Part shown: positions 46,789 through 55,796 of the stretch, in pieces | Position numbering within the stretch: the stretch's first letter is position 1 | Layout: each line of letters starts with the position of its first letter | NCBI RefSeq assembly: GCF_018603435.1 | Contig: NZ_CP075682.1 | Coordinates: 2,356,001 to 2,420,000, forward strand | From: Chryseobacterium sp. ZHDP1 | Lineage (GTDB): Bacteria; Bacteroidota; Bacteroidia; Flavobacteriales; Weeksellaceae | Length of the DNA stretch: 64,000 bases | Direction of reading: 5' to 3' | Translations under genes and position numbers: made by a program | Notes under the pieces: model-generated | What the model saw: only the letters and a program-made list of their open reading frames with translations | The model's database searches: none | Told to the model about the DNA's origin: nothing

Positions 46789-47331
46789 ATGAAAAATTAT
46801 TCATCCACGATTTTGAGCATTCTCACTACTCTTTTATGGCTTTATTTAATCATCTCCTATATAATTATATTTCTTCTTGCTATTTTACTGATTACAAAAA
46901 TAGTCGGTATTGATGTTGGTGTTTTAAGCAAAATAAAAATAGATAGTAAAAGATTAAACGTGCAGGATATTCAGTCATTAAAAAAAGAAGTTTCAATAGT
47001 GATTCTTTTTATGACAATGATATTAGGAATATTACAAACTATACTTTTTTCAAATGTTTTAAAACTGGCAAATAAAATTCAGATGAAGAGTCCATTTTCA
47101 TTAGAAATTTACAAGATAATTTCAAAAATTGCTAATTACACTTTAGCTTTAGGATGTTTTTCTATTATAAGTGATACAATTACAGAAGCTTTACTAAATA
47201 AAGTTACTTTTAATTTTAGCATTGACAATCAAAATTTTCAGCTATTTTTGGTATCTGCAATTATATATGTTGTTTCTCAGGTTTACAAACAAGCTGTTGA
47301 TATTAAAACTGAAAATGATTTAACAATTTAA
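46789..47331 (+). CDS. DUF2975-type membrane protein
   Basis: 180 residues with four hydrophobic segments (about 8-40, 65-85, 110-130, 145-165) and no enzyme motif. It is followed three bases later by a Cro/YozG-type HTH gene. Such a four-helix protein with an HTH partner is the usual DUF2975 arrangement, and I rely on that for the name. A role as a membrane partner of the regulator is inferred. Confidence 0.7.
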   Translation: MKNYSSTILSILTTLLWLYLIISYIIIFLLAILLITKIVGIDVGVLSKIKIDSKRLNVQDIQSLKKEVSIVILFMTMILGILQTILFSNVLKLANKIQMKSPFSLEIYKIISKIANYTLALGCFSIISDTITEALLNKVTFNFSIDNQNFQLFLVSAIIYVVSQVYKQAVDIKTENDLTI

Positions 47332-47334
47332 TTT

Positions 47335-47541
47335 ATGCCAATAATCATCAACGTAGACGTCATGTTGGCGAAAAGAAAAATGCAGTCTCAGGAACTTGCC
47401 GAAAAAATTGGCATTACGCAGGCTAATCTTTCCATTCTTAAAACCGGTAAAGCCAAAGCGGTAAAGCTTTCAACACTGGAAGCCATCTGCAAAGCACTGG
47501 ATTGCCAACCCGGAGACATCCTGGAATATGTAAAAGATTAA
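47335..47541 (+). CDS. Small XRE/Cro-type HTH regulator
   Basis: 68 residues, almost wholly a helix-turn-helix: MLAKRKMQSQELAEKIGITQ, then ANLSILKTGKAKAVKLSTLE and AICKALDCQPGDILEYVKD, as in the YozG family. Co-transcribed with the DUF2975 gene. Likely represses or activates its own operon, but no operator was identified. Confidence 0.88.
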   Translation: MPIIINVDVMLAKRKMQSQELAEKIGITQANLSILKTGKAKAVKLSTLEAICKALDCQPGDILEYVKD

Positions 47542-47647
47542 TATTCTTTAAGATTTTAAAACTAAAAAATCCGTTAAAAGTATTCCCAAACCTCACAAAC
47601 TTCCTTAAAACCATTATTCACTCACAATAATATCAGATCTGACTTTT

Positions 47648-47655
47648 TAGATTTG
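47648..47655 (+). promoter_or_regulatory. Promoter of the S41 peptidase gene
   Basis: TAGATTTG matches TAnnTTTG. The TTG at 47653 lies inside it, so the in-frame TTG cannot be the start codon. Confidence 0.6.
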
Positions 47656-47673
47656 ACAAAAAATTTAATCACT

Positions 47674-49854
47674 ATGAAAAAATATTTCATCATCCCATTT
47701 CTTCTATGGGGAATGGCTTCTTTTGCCCAACAAAAAATTGAGAATCTCGATTTTGAAACCACAGAAAACAATTCTCCCGCCTTATGGAAATTAATGGGAA
47801 ATAATTCCGCAAAAGTATTTTCGGATTTTAATGAAAAACAACAGGGAAAAGCATCTGCCGTGATAGAATCTGAAGGTACAGAAGGCTTCAGAGCAATCAT
47901 GTACACACTTCCCAACAATTATGCAGGAAGAAAAATTACGCTTTCCGGATATCTTAAAACAGAAAATGTAACGGATGGATTTGCAGGATTATGGATGAGA
48001 ATAGATCCCGACGTTGCTTTTAACAATATGCAAAACATTGGTCTGAAAGGTACAAACGACTGGAAAAAGTACGAAGTTACGCTTAATATGTCTCCCGAAA
48101 ACACGCAGCAAATTGTTATAGGAGCTTTGCTTTCCGGAAAAGGAAAAATCTGGGTAGACAACTTAAAAGTTTCCATCGACGGAAAAGACATTGATCATGC
48201 TAAAATTTTCGAGAAAAAATTAACGAAAGTTGAGCTTGATAAAGAATTTGATAAAGGCTCTAAAATATCCAACATCAGCCTCAATCAGAATAATATTGAA
48301 AACCTTAAAAAACTGGGATTAATCTGGGGGTATCTGAAATATTATCATCCAGGCGTAGCCGAAGGAAATTACAACTGGGATTACGAACTTTTCAGAATTT
48401 ATAAAAAAACTGAAAATGCTGCTGCTGAAGAGAGAGACCAGATTTTAACAGACTGGATCAAAGGTTTAGGCAAATTTCAGACAGCAAAAAATTCTGAGCC
48501 GAAGAATGTAAAAATCAAACCGGATCTCGACTGGATCACCAATTCCGGCTTCTCGAAAGAACTTACAGAGCTGCTTTTACAACTGAAAGATGCTAAAAGA
48601 CCAAAAGTCAATTATTACGTCGATTTCTTTCCGAATGTAGACAATCCTGATTTCAGGCATGAAAATCCTTACAGAGAGATGAAGTATCCCGATGAAGGTT
48701 TCAGGCTGCTTTCTCTTTACAGATACTGGAACATGATTCAGTATTATTTTCCTTACAAAAACCTCATCGAAGAAGACTGGAAAGGCGTGCTCAAAGAATT
48801 TATACCAAAATTCATCAACGCAAAAGACGAAACGGAATACAATCTCGCTTCTCTGGAACTGATCGGAAGAATTCACGACACTCATGCCAACATTTGGGGA
48901 AACAGCAAATCGCTTGAAAAATATTTTGGCGAAAGGTATTCTCCGGTACAATTAACTTTTGCAGAAAATAAACCTGTGGTTGAAGATTTCTATGATGAAA
49001 AGTTAGGAACACAGACCGGACTGAAAAAGGGAGATGTTATTACAGAAATTAACGGAGAAAATGTAGATGCCATCATTAAAAGAAGTCTGAAATATCTTCC
49101 TGCTTCCAATTACCCTACCCAACTTCGGGACATTTCAAGAAAATTATTGCGAAGCAATGCAGAAACCATTAGTCTTACCATTTTAAGAGACGGAAAAACG
49201 GAAGAAAAAACTATAAAAACCTATGCTTATTCAGATATTAAAATAAAAAAAGAGCCAAAAGAGTTTTTTAAAATGCTCGATGGCAACATTGCTTATGTTT
49301 ATATGGGAAGTGTAAATGCCGATCTTCTTCCTGAAGTTTTTGAAAAAATTAAAAACACGAAAGGTTTGGTTATCGATTTCAGAAGCTATCCTTCAGATTT
49401 TGTGGTTTTTAAAATGGGAAAACTGTTAAAACCAGAACCCTTGGATTTCGTAAAATTCACGAATACAAACAACAGTCAGCCGGGACTTTTCACTTTTACA
49501 CCAAGCTTAAAAACACAGGGAACCGGAAAAAAATATTATCAGGGTAAAATTGCCATCTTAATTAATGAAACAACACAAAGCAGTGCAGAATATCACACCA
49601 TGGCTTTCAGAACCGCACCCAATGCGAAAGTTTTCGGTTCTACAACGGCAGGAGCCGATGGAAATGTTTCTGATATAAAACTCCCGGGAAATATTTCGAC
49701 CATGATCAGCGGAATCGGTATTTATTATCCCGACGGAAAAGAAACCCAGAGAATAGGAATTGTTCCCGATGTGGAAGTAAAACCTACAATAGACGGAATA
49801 AAAAACAATAAGGACGAAGTTTTGGAAAAAGCAACAAAATGGATTAATAATTAG
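47674..49854 (+). CDS. Secreted S41 (C-terminal-processing-like) peptidase
   Basis: About 726 residues. Signal peptide MKKYFIIPFLLWGMASFAQ; a carbohydrate-binding-like beta domain (about 20-170); a helical linker with LIWGYLKYYHPG repeated in spirit at YRYWNMIQYYFPYKN; a PDZ-like domain (about 440-490, GLKKGDVITEINGENVD); and the S41 protease domain with nucleophile Ser in NETTQSSAEYHTMAF and the GADGNVSDIKLPG segment. Probably periplasmic or surface; substrate unknown. The start at 47674 is fixed by the promoter and signal peptide. Confidence 0.9.
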   Translation: MKKYFIIPFLLWGMASFAQQKIENLDFETTENNSPALWKLMGNNSAKVFSDFNEKQQGKASAVIESEGTEGFRAIMYTLPNNYAGRKITLSGYLKTENVTDGFAGLWMRIDPDVAFNNMQNIGLKGTNDWKKYEVTLNMSPENTQQIVIGALLSGKGKIWVDNLKVSIDGKDIDHAKIFEKKLTKVELDKEFDKGSKISNISLNQNNIENLKKLGLIWGYLKYYHPGVAEGNYNWDYELFRIYKKTENAAAEERDQILTDWIKGLGKFQTAKNSEPKNVKIKPDLDWITNSGFSKELTELLLQLKDAKRPKVNYYVDFFPNVDNPDFRHENPYREMKYPDEGFRLLSLYRYWNMIQYYFPYKNLIEEDWKGVLKEFIPKFINAKDETEYNLASLELIGRIHDTHANIWGNSKSLEKYFGERYSPVQLTFAENKPVVEDFYDEKLGTQTGLKKGDVITEINGENVDAIIKRSLKYLPASNYPTQLRDISRKLLRSNAETISLTILRDGKTEEKTIKTYAYSDIKIKKEPKEFFKMLDGNIAYVYMGSVNADLLPEVFEKIKNTKGLVIDFRSYPSDFVVFKMGKLLKPEPLDFVKFTNTNNSQPGLFTFTPSLKTQGTGKKYYQGKIAILINETTQSSAEYHTMAFRTAPNAKVFGSTTAGADGNVSDIKLPGNISTMISGIGIYYPDGKETQRIGIVPDVEVKPTIDGIKNNKDEVLEKATKWINN

Positions 49855-49877
49855 CAACACTGATCGAAAATTTTATT

Positions 49878-49885
49878 TAGCTTTG
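49878..49885 (+). promoter_or_regulatory. Promoter of the ankyrin protein gene
   Basis: TAGCTTTG matches TAnnTTTG, 26 bases before the ATG. Confidence 0.6.
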
Positions 49886-49911
49886 TATATTCTTTAGATA
49901 AATCAAGTTTT

Positions 49912-50343
49912 ATGAAAAAAATAATTACAGCAACTTTGCTATTCGGACTTTCTGTTTTTGCCAACGGATTATTTGCACAGGAATTATCAGCAGACCAGTT
50001 GAAAACCTTCCGCACCGATAATCTGGAAAGTTTCCAGAAAGCTTTCAGTCAGGAAGATTTTTCAAAATGCTATACCGTAAATGGTACAAAAACAGATTTA
50101 CTTTCTTTGAGTGTAAAAGAAAACAAAAAGAATGTCTTCAATTATCTGGTAAGTAAAACTGACGTAAATAAATCCTGCAGCGATGTTACTCCTCTAATGA
50201 GCGCAGCAGCTTCAGGAAATATGGATGCCGCAAAAATGCTGATGAAATTCGGGGCTAAAAAAGAGGCAAAAGACAGCAAAGGCAAAACGGCAAAAGACTA
50301 CGCTGTTAAAAATAAACAGTCTGCAATGGCAATGGTTCTTTAA
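49912..50343 (+). CDS. Exported ankyrin-repeat protein
   Basis: 143 residues. Signal peptide MKKIITATLLFGLSVFANGLFAQ, then about three ankyrin-like repeats; the best is VTPLMSAAASGNMDAAKMLM and the next is KFGAKKEAKDSKGKTAKDYA. It would act in the periplasm as a protein-binding module. The partner is unknown. Own promoter and terminator, hence a single-gene unit. Confidence 0.85.
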   Translation: MKKIITATLLFGLSVFANGLFAQELSADQLKTFRTDNLESFQKAFSQEDFSKCYTVNGTKTDLLSLSVKENKKNVFNYLVSKTDVNKSCSDVTPLMSAAASGNMDAAKMLMKFGAKKEAKDSKGKTAKDYAVKNKQSAMAMVL

Positions 50344-50365
50344 TTTTTTTAGAGATAAATAATTT

Positions 50366-50391
50366 AAAACTTCCTTCGGGAAGTTTTTTTG
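50366..50391 (+). terminator. Terminator of the ankyrin protein gene
   Basis: AACTTCC and GGAAGTT with a TTCG tetraloop and a T run. Confidence 0.85.
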
Positions 50392-50421
50392 TTTTTAAAA
50401 CCTGCAAAAATCTTATCTTTG
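50388..50421 (+). promoter_or_regulatory. Promoter of aspS
   Basis: -33 TTTG at 50388-50391 (inside the preceding terminator T run) and -7 TATCTTTG at 50414-50421, 22 bases apart. Confidence 0.6.
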
Positions 50422-50481
50422 CCAACGGAAAATTCAAGGTTCGGATCAGAGCCTTATACATTGAACTTTAAACAAATAATT

Positions 50482-52236
50482 ATGTTTCGATCGCACACAA
50501 ACGGAGAATTATCTCTTAAAAATCTTAATGAAGAAGTTACACTTTCAGGATGGGTACAGACTATCCGTGATAAAGGATTTATGATTTGGATAGATCTTCG
50601 GGATCGTTACGGAATTACGCAGCTTGTTTTCGACCAGGACCGTTCTACAGCGGAACTGATGGAAAATGCAAAAAAACTGGGACGTGAATTTGTGATTCAG
50701 GTTACCGGAAAAGTTATCGAAAGAGTAAGCAAAAACCCCAATATTCCGACAGGAGAAATTGAGATTTTAGTGGAGAATTTAACGGTTCTTAATGAATCTC
50801 AGCTTCCGCCTTTCACCATTGAGGACGAAACAGACGGTGGCGAAGAATTGAGAATGAAATACCGTTACCTTGATATCAGAAGAAATCCTGTAAAAGATAA
50901 ATTGATTTTCCGTCATAAAATGGCGCAGAAAGTAAGAAACTATCTTTCAGACAACGGATTTATCGAAGTTGAAACTCCGGTTTTAATTAAATCTACTCCG
51001 GAAGGTGCGAGAGATTTCGTGGTTCCGAGCAGAATGAATCCGGGACAGTTTTATGCTTTGCCGCAATCTCCGCAGACTTTCAAGCAATTATTGATGGTCG
51101 GCGGAATGGATAAATATTTCCAGATCGTAAAATGTTTCCGTGACGAGGATTTAAGAGCCGACAGACAGCCGGAATTTACACAAATCGACTGCGAAATGGC
51201 TTTCGTAGAGCAGGAAGATGTGATGAATGTTTTCGAAGGAATGACGAAAACTTTATTGAAAGATATCACCGGTCAGGAATTCGGAGATTTCCCGAGAATG
51301 ACTTTCGCTGATGCGATGCAGAAATATGGAAACGACAAACCGGACATCCGTTTCGGAATGGAATTCGTGGAACTGAATGAACTGGTACAAGGAAAAGATT
51401 TCAAAATATTTGATGAAGCAGAACTGGTTGTGGGAATCAATGTTGAAGGTTGTGCAGACTATACAAGAAAACAGATCGACGAACTTGTGGATTGGGTAAA
51501 AAGACCACAAATCGGAGCTTCGGGAATGGTTTGGGTGAAATTCCAGAATGACGGGGTAAAAACGTCTTCAGTAAATAAATTCTACAGCGAGGAAGATTTA
51601 GCAAAAATTATTGAGAAATTCGGAGCTAAAGAAGGAGACTTAATGTTGATTCTTTCCGGAAACGAAAATAAGGTAAGAACGCAGCTTTCGGCTTTAAGAA
51701 TGGAGCTTGGAAACCGTTTGGGATTAAGAAAAGGAAACGAATTCGCACCACTTTGGGTAGTTGATTTCCCTCTTTTGGAATTTGATGAAGAAAGCGGGCG
51801 TTATCACGCGATGCACCACCCTTTCACGTCTCCAAAACCGGAAGATATTCATTTGCTGGAAACAGATCCGGGAAAAGCCAGAGCAAACGCTTACGATATG
51901 GTATTGAACGGAAATGAAATCGGCGGAGGTTCCATCAGAATTTTCGATAAAGATCTTCAGTCTAAAATGTTCGATCTTTTAGGATTTTCAAAAGAAGAAG
52001 CAGAAGCACAGTTTGGTTTCTTAATGAATGCCTTCAAATACGGAGCGCCGCCTCACGGTGGATTAGCTTTCGGGTTTGACCGTTTGGTAGCAATTCTGGA
52101 CGGAAACGAAGTGATCAGAGACTATATCGCTTTCCCTAAAAATAACTCAGGACGTGATGTAATGATCGATGCGCCTTCTTCGATTGCTGAGGAACAGCTC
52201 GATGAACTGGAACTGAAATTAAATTTAAAAGCATAA
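50482..52236 (+). CDS. aspS: Aspartate-tRNA ligase
   Basis: Charges tRNA-Asp. About 584 residues: N-terminal OB fold ([20 protein letters not shown]), class II motif 2 around [20 protein letters not shown], a bacterial GAD insertion domain (about 280-420), and class II motif 3 [15 protein letters not shown]. The ATG at 50482 gives [10 protein letters not shown], the usual N-terminus; the frame opens 31 codons earlier in the promoter region. Confidence 0.96.
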   Translation: MFRSHTNGELSLKNLNEEVTLSGWVQTIRDKGFMIWIDLRDRYGITQLVFDQDRSTAELMENAKKLGREFVIQVTGKVIERVSKNPNIPTGEIEILVENLTVLNESQLPPFTIEDETDGGEELRMKYRYLDIRRNPVKDKLIFRHKMAQKVRNYLSDNGFIEVETPVLIKSTPEGARDFVVPSRMNPGQFYALPQSPQTFKQLLMVGGMDKYFQIVKCFRDEDLRADRQPEFTQIDCEMAFVEQEDVMNVFEGMTKTLLKDITGQEFGDFPRMTFADAMQKYGNDKPDIRFGMEFVELNELVQGKDFKIFDEAELVVGINVEGCADYTRKQIDELVDWVKRPQIGASGMVWVKFQNDGVKTSSVNKFYSEEDLAKIIEKFGAKEGDLMLILSGNENKVRTQLSALRMELGNRLGLRKGNEFAPLWVVDFPLLEFDEESGRYHAMHHPFTSPKPEDIHLLETDPGKARANAYDMVLNGNEIGGGSIRIFDKDLQSKMFDLLGFSKEEAEAQFGFLMNAFKYGAPPHGGLAFGFDRLVAILDGNEVIRDYIAFPKNNSGRDVMIDAPSSIAEEQLDELELKLNLKA

Positions 52237-52241
52237 ATTAG

Positions 52242-52269
52242 AAGCGGGGATTTTTTCTCCGCTTTTTTT
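52242..52269 (+). terminator. Terminator of aspS
   Basis: AAGCGGGGA and TCTCCGCTT (one G-U pair) with a T run that ends exactly at the next gene's ATG. Confidence 0.8.
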
Positions 52270-52800
52270 ATGAAAACACTAATTTCTCTAATAGCCACTT
52301 TAGGATATATTTCTGCAATAGCCTGTGCAGTTTATTTCATAATCATATTTATAAAGAAAATACTTTATTACCCTCCGAACGTAAAAGAAAAAGTTTATGA
52401 AGAAATAATGAAGCTCTCTTACATTTCAGGATTATTGCTTGTATTTAGCTCAACCTGCTTTGGGGTAGCTAAAGAAATTGTAGAATATGATTTTAAAAGA
52501 ACGTTGAGAAAACACACTATTGTTTCAGCAGATATTGAAAACATATTTTTCAGTCAGGAGGATATGAAAGGTATTTTTGATCATTTCGAAAATGATGAAG
52601 GACGTTACAGGTGCGAAAGCTTTAGCGGAATTATTAATCTGGATAACAACGAATCGATTTCTGTTGAAATTATAAAGCATTGCTATGAAAAGAACAGATA
52701 TATTATTGTTTCTAAACAATACAGCGTAGAATCTACCATTGGAGACATCAGAACAGACAAGTTTGATTATCTAAAAAAGAATATTGATAGTATTCAATAA
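52270..52800 (+). CDS. Unrecognised protein with two N-terminal membrane segments
   Basis: 176 residues, not recognised. Hydrophobic segments at about 5-30 (IATLGYISAIACAVYFIIIF) and 52-70 (YISGLLLVFSSTCFGVA), then a soluble acidic/aromatic C-terminal half. The start codon abuts the aspS terminator, leaving no room for a leader unless it is read through or starts inside the hairpin. Followed 46 bases later by another unrecognised gene. The region is AT-richer than aspS. Confidence 0.6.
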   Translation: MKTLISLIATLGYISAIACAVYFIIIFIKKILYYPPNVKEKVYEEIMKLSYISGLLLVFSSTCFGVAKEIVEYDFKRTLRKHTIVSADIENIFFSQEDMKGIFDHFENDEGRYRCESFSGIINLDNNESISVEIIKHCYEKNRYIIVSKQYSVESTIGDIRTDKFDYLKKNIDSIQ

Positions 52801-52846
52801 TTTTTAAATATACATCTCGTTAATAAAAGAACCATTTCTTTTTGTC

Positions 52847-55012
52847 ATGAAAAAACTAATACCACTATTCTTTTTATTTTTTATCCATTTATTCAATTGT
52901 CAATATGCAGAAGGACAATATTATGAAAGTGAAATTTATAAACTAAAATTAAGAATTGAGAAAGGTGACAAAAAAGCTCTCTATGAACTAACACCTTATT
53001 TTGACAGCTCAAAAAAGCTGGCAGAATATCTTGGGCATCATTATCATGAAACTGAAGAATTCTATCTTGCAAAAAGAGTTATTGAAGAAAATTTCATTTT
53101 TCCTGAGCAGGCAATTAATCTTGAAGAAATAAAAAATTCTGAAACCTACTCTGATTTTTTAACTAAAACCATCAATAAAATAAACTATTCTCCAGAATTA
53201 GAAACATTTTATATTACCCCTCTCAAAGACAGAAAAGATTTCATAGAATTTCGGGAGCTGCCGATTGCAAAACTACAGAAACTTATTAAAAGACGCTCTG
53301 AAATCATCACTAAAGATTGGATAAAAGCAAGAGGAATTGATGTTTTAATACGCCAGAACAATCCCGAATCTCTTGTAAAAATTTGTGAAGAATTTTATCG
53401 TTTAAGAGATAAATTCAACTTTTTCAATAGAGATCAGGAAGATTTTCCGGAGCTTTTAAAATTGCTGATTCATAAAGATATTGGTTCTGTCGGAAGAAAT
53501 GATTACAGAGTATGGGATACTGATGATTCTAATTTTGATAACAATGCAATCCTTAATTTGCTTATTTATTTCTCAAAAAACTACAAAAATTTTGTTTGGG
53601 ACAATTCATCACATTGTTTCATTAATAAGTCTTTGAAATCTAAACAAATAGACGATGTCGCGAATCTTTTTGAAGAACTCTCCAATGATAATGACTCCAT
53701 TGCTTTAAATACATTCATTAAGCTTTCGCAAAGCGACACTAAAAGAGTAAACGAAATTAGTGCAGAAAAGGAAAGAAACATTCTTAGCAGTACTAATCCT
53801 ATTATTCCAATGTTTCCCTATAGATTTCTTAGCCAGCTATCACTTCTTACATTGTATTATAGACAAAACCATATCGATTTTCAGGGAACAAAAGATCTTC
53901 ATACGTATATTGAAAAATTAAGTTCGAAGATTTCTTTAAAAGAAAGAAGAGAGTACGAAAACTATTTAATAGACCATCTTACTTTACAGGATCTCACTCC
54001 ATTAGAATATTGGTCATTGATTTATGAAAAAAGACCAAAATTATCAGAATCTGTTTCACGAATTTTAGACATTTATTATACGAAAAACTGGGATACAATT
54101 CTCAATGATGAAAAGCTGTTAGAATTGTATCTAAAAAAATCTTTATTATACGGAAGAATTGGCATTAACGGAAATGTTAATTATTATCTTTTTAAATTCA
54201 CAGGAAACGGAAATGATGTGATAAAACTTTTAGATAAAATTAAATCAGAAGATCCCGATATTGTTTTTCAAATAGAAAATGCGAAAAAAATGTGTCTGAA
54301 AAGTTTTGACTATCCCATTTCACCTCAAAAAATATCCGGTGGAAACTTTAACAGTGAAAAAGTTGATCTGAAAGATGAGACTGAAAAAATAAAAGTTACA
54401 GCAAAAGACAGTGATGATTTTGAATATAAAATTTTAAAACTTTTTTCAAAAGTGGGGTATTCACAGATTCCTGAAGCACTACAGATTTTAGAAAAATTAA
54501 ATTTCAAAGAAAATAGCTACAATAACAAATATTCAATGTTTGAAAGAGATTTCGGTTTTTTTGTAATTGAAAACTGGAAAGATAAAAAAGTAAGAGACGG
54601 ATTTATATCCGTTTATCAATCGCATACGGAAAAAGAGCTTTATAAATATTATCTTGATCTTGCCGGAATTGATTATAAAAATCAGGATGAAAGTTTAGAT
54701 TACGATAAAATTTATGAAATTCTGAAATTCAATATTGTGACACCTTTCACTGGCAGTCAGGAACTTGAAAATGAAGTTGGCGCTATTGTTAAACTTTTAG
54801 AATTAGATCAAAATACTACACTGGGTTATCCTGATAAACTTTGTAATTCTGCAGGAATGTACATTTGTCCGCCTTCCGACCGCGCTTGGGAATGGAGAAA
54901 ATATTTAAAAGATAAAAAACTACTTAAAGAAGAGCATTCCAAGATTGTTTCATTCAATTATGGCTACTATATCGATAAAGTTCTTCTTTATAGAGAAATA
55001 AACTCAAAATAA
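52847..55012 (+). CDS. Unrecognised exported helical protein
   Basis: 721 residues, not recognised. The N-terminus MKKLIPLFFLFFIHLFNCQY is an export signal, perhaps a lipoprotein signal with Cys 18, although the lipobox is not classical. The body is helical, charged and repeat-like (KLRIEKGDKKALYELTPYF at the start resembles a TPR/HEAT-like element). The C-terminus has Trp/Cys residues in MYICPPSDRAWEWRKYLKD. No catalytic motif. It follows the two-helix protein on the same strand and may form a pair with it. Confidence 0.7.
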   Translation: MKKLIPLFFLFFIHLFNCQYAEGQYYESEIYKLKLRIEKGDKKALYELTPYFDSSKKLAEYLGHHYHETEEFYLAKRVIEENFIFPEQAINLEEIKNSETYSDFLTKTINKINYSPELETFYITPLKDRKDFIEFRELPIAKLQKLIKRRSEIITKDWIKARGIDVLIRQNNPESLVKICEEFYRLRDKFNFFNRDQEDFPELLKLLIHKDIGSVGRNDYRVWDTDDSNFDNNAILNLLIYFSKNYKNFVWDNSSHCFINKSLKSKQIDDVANLFEELSNDNDSIALNTFIKLSQSDTKRVNEISAEKERNILSSTNPIIPMFPYRFLSQLSLLTLYYRQNHIDFQGTKDLHTYIEKLSSKISLKERREYENYLIDHLTLQDLTPLEYWSLIYEKRPKLSESVSRILDIYYTKNWDTILNDEKLLELYLKKSLLYGRIGINGNVNYYLFKFTGNGNDVIKLLDKIKSEDPDIVFQIENAKKMCLKSFDYPISPQKISGGNFNSEKVDLKDETEKIKVTAKDSDDFEYKILKLFSKVGYSQIPEALQILEKLNFKENSYNNKYSMFERDFGFFVIENWKDKKVRDGFISVYQSHTEKELYKYYLDLAGIDYKNQDESLDYDKIYEILKFNIVTPFTGSQELENEVGAIVKLLELDQNTTLGYPDKLCNSAGMYICPPSDRAWEWRKYLKDKKLLKEEHSKIVSFNYGYYIDKVLLYREINSK

Positions 55013-55118
55013 ACCATCAAATATTCATCATATAACAAAATCCTTATAGAACTTACTGAAAACTAAACCAATATAAAACGGAGTAACTGTAGATCCTTCA
55101 ACATTACTGCTGATCTGT

Positions 55119-55149
55119 AAAAAAAAAGGTCTGAATTTCTTCTGACCTC
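55119..55149. terminator. Terminator-like hairpin in the 55013-55300 gap
   Basis: AGGTCTGAA and TTCTGACCT with a TTTC loop and one T-T mismatch, with an A run on the left. It fits the minus-strand DUF4870 gene and perhaps the plus-strand gene upstream. Nothing else was seen in this 288-base gap. Confidence 0.55.
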
Positions 55150-55300
55150 TATTCGTTTTTTCTCAGCTCATTTATGAGGATGATTTTTATGTTGATGTAT
55201 TGGGTGTATCTTAAACCGTGATAAGAAAGCTTTTGCAAAAACTGAAAATCTTTTTATAGAGAATAAAAAGATTTGTCAGTCTTTGTGAAGAAATGAATTT

Positions 55301-55627
55301 TTAATTGATAAAAGAAAATTTATTTACAAACATATTACCGATAAGCGGTAGTGGAGTTTCTTTTTCATTTGCGGCGTTTATTATGCCCAAAATCATTAAA
55401 ATAAAGAATAAATAGCCAATGTATCCTAAAAAGTGTAATGACGGAACAATAGCAGCGACTATCGTCAGCACAATATTAAATAACGTGGAAACAATTGCCA
55501 ATCCCAAACTCTGGCTGAGATGAAAATTAACCAGCCTGTCTTTTTGCGATTTGTCTCTTAAAAAAAATGCGATAAGCCATCCGACAAGCGTGATATACGA
55601 AATAATTGCTAAAACTTTGTTGTTCAT
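55301..55627 (-). CDS. DUF4870 (Tic20-like) membrane protein
   Basis: About 108 residues with three or four hydrophobic segments; VLAIISYITLVGWLIAFFL then DKSQKDRLVNFHLSQSLGL is the DUF4870 pattern (charged loop with FHLSQ). Function unknown. The ATG at 55627 is chosen because a promoter motif TATCTTTG at 55672-55679 puts the transcript start near 55665, so the longer open frame cannot be fully translated. Confidence 0.82.
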   Translation of the reverse strand: MNNKVLAIISYITLVGWLIAFFLRDKSQKDRLVNFHLSQSLGLAIVSTLFNIVLTIVAAIVPSLHFLGYIGYLFFILMILGIINAANEKETPLPLIGNMFVNKFSFIN

Positions 55628-55671
55628 GTTTTGAGTTTTTAAATTTCTGAATAAGATTATTTTCAACCCGG

Positions 55672-55679
55672 CAAAGATA
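55672..55679 (-). promoter_or_regulatory. Promoter of the DUF4870 gene
   Basis: Minus-strand TATCTTTG, a perfect TAnnTTTG. Confidence 0.6.
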
Positions 55680-55796
55680 TTAGCGGCAAATCAGCAACAG
55701 CAATTTTGGGTGTCTATAAAGTGTCTATGCGGAAATTAAAAACGTCTACAAAACGTCTACACCAAATTTAAATTGCTTATTTTAAACCATTTACAA

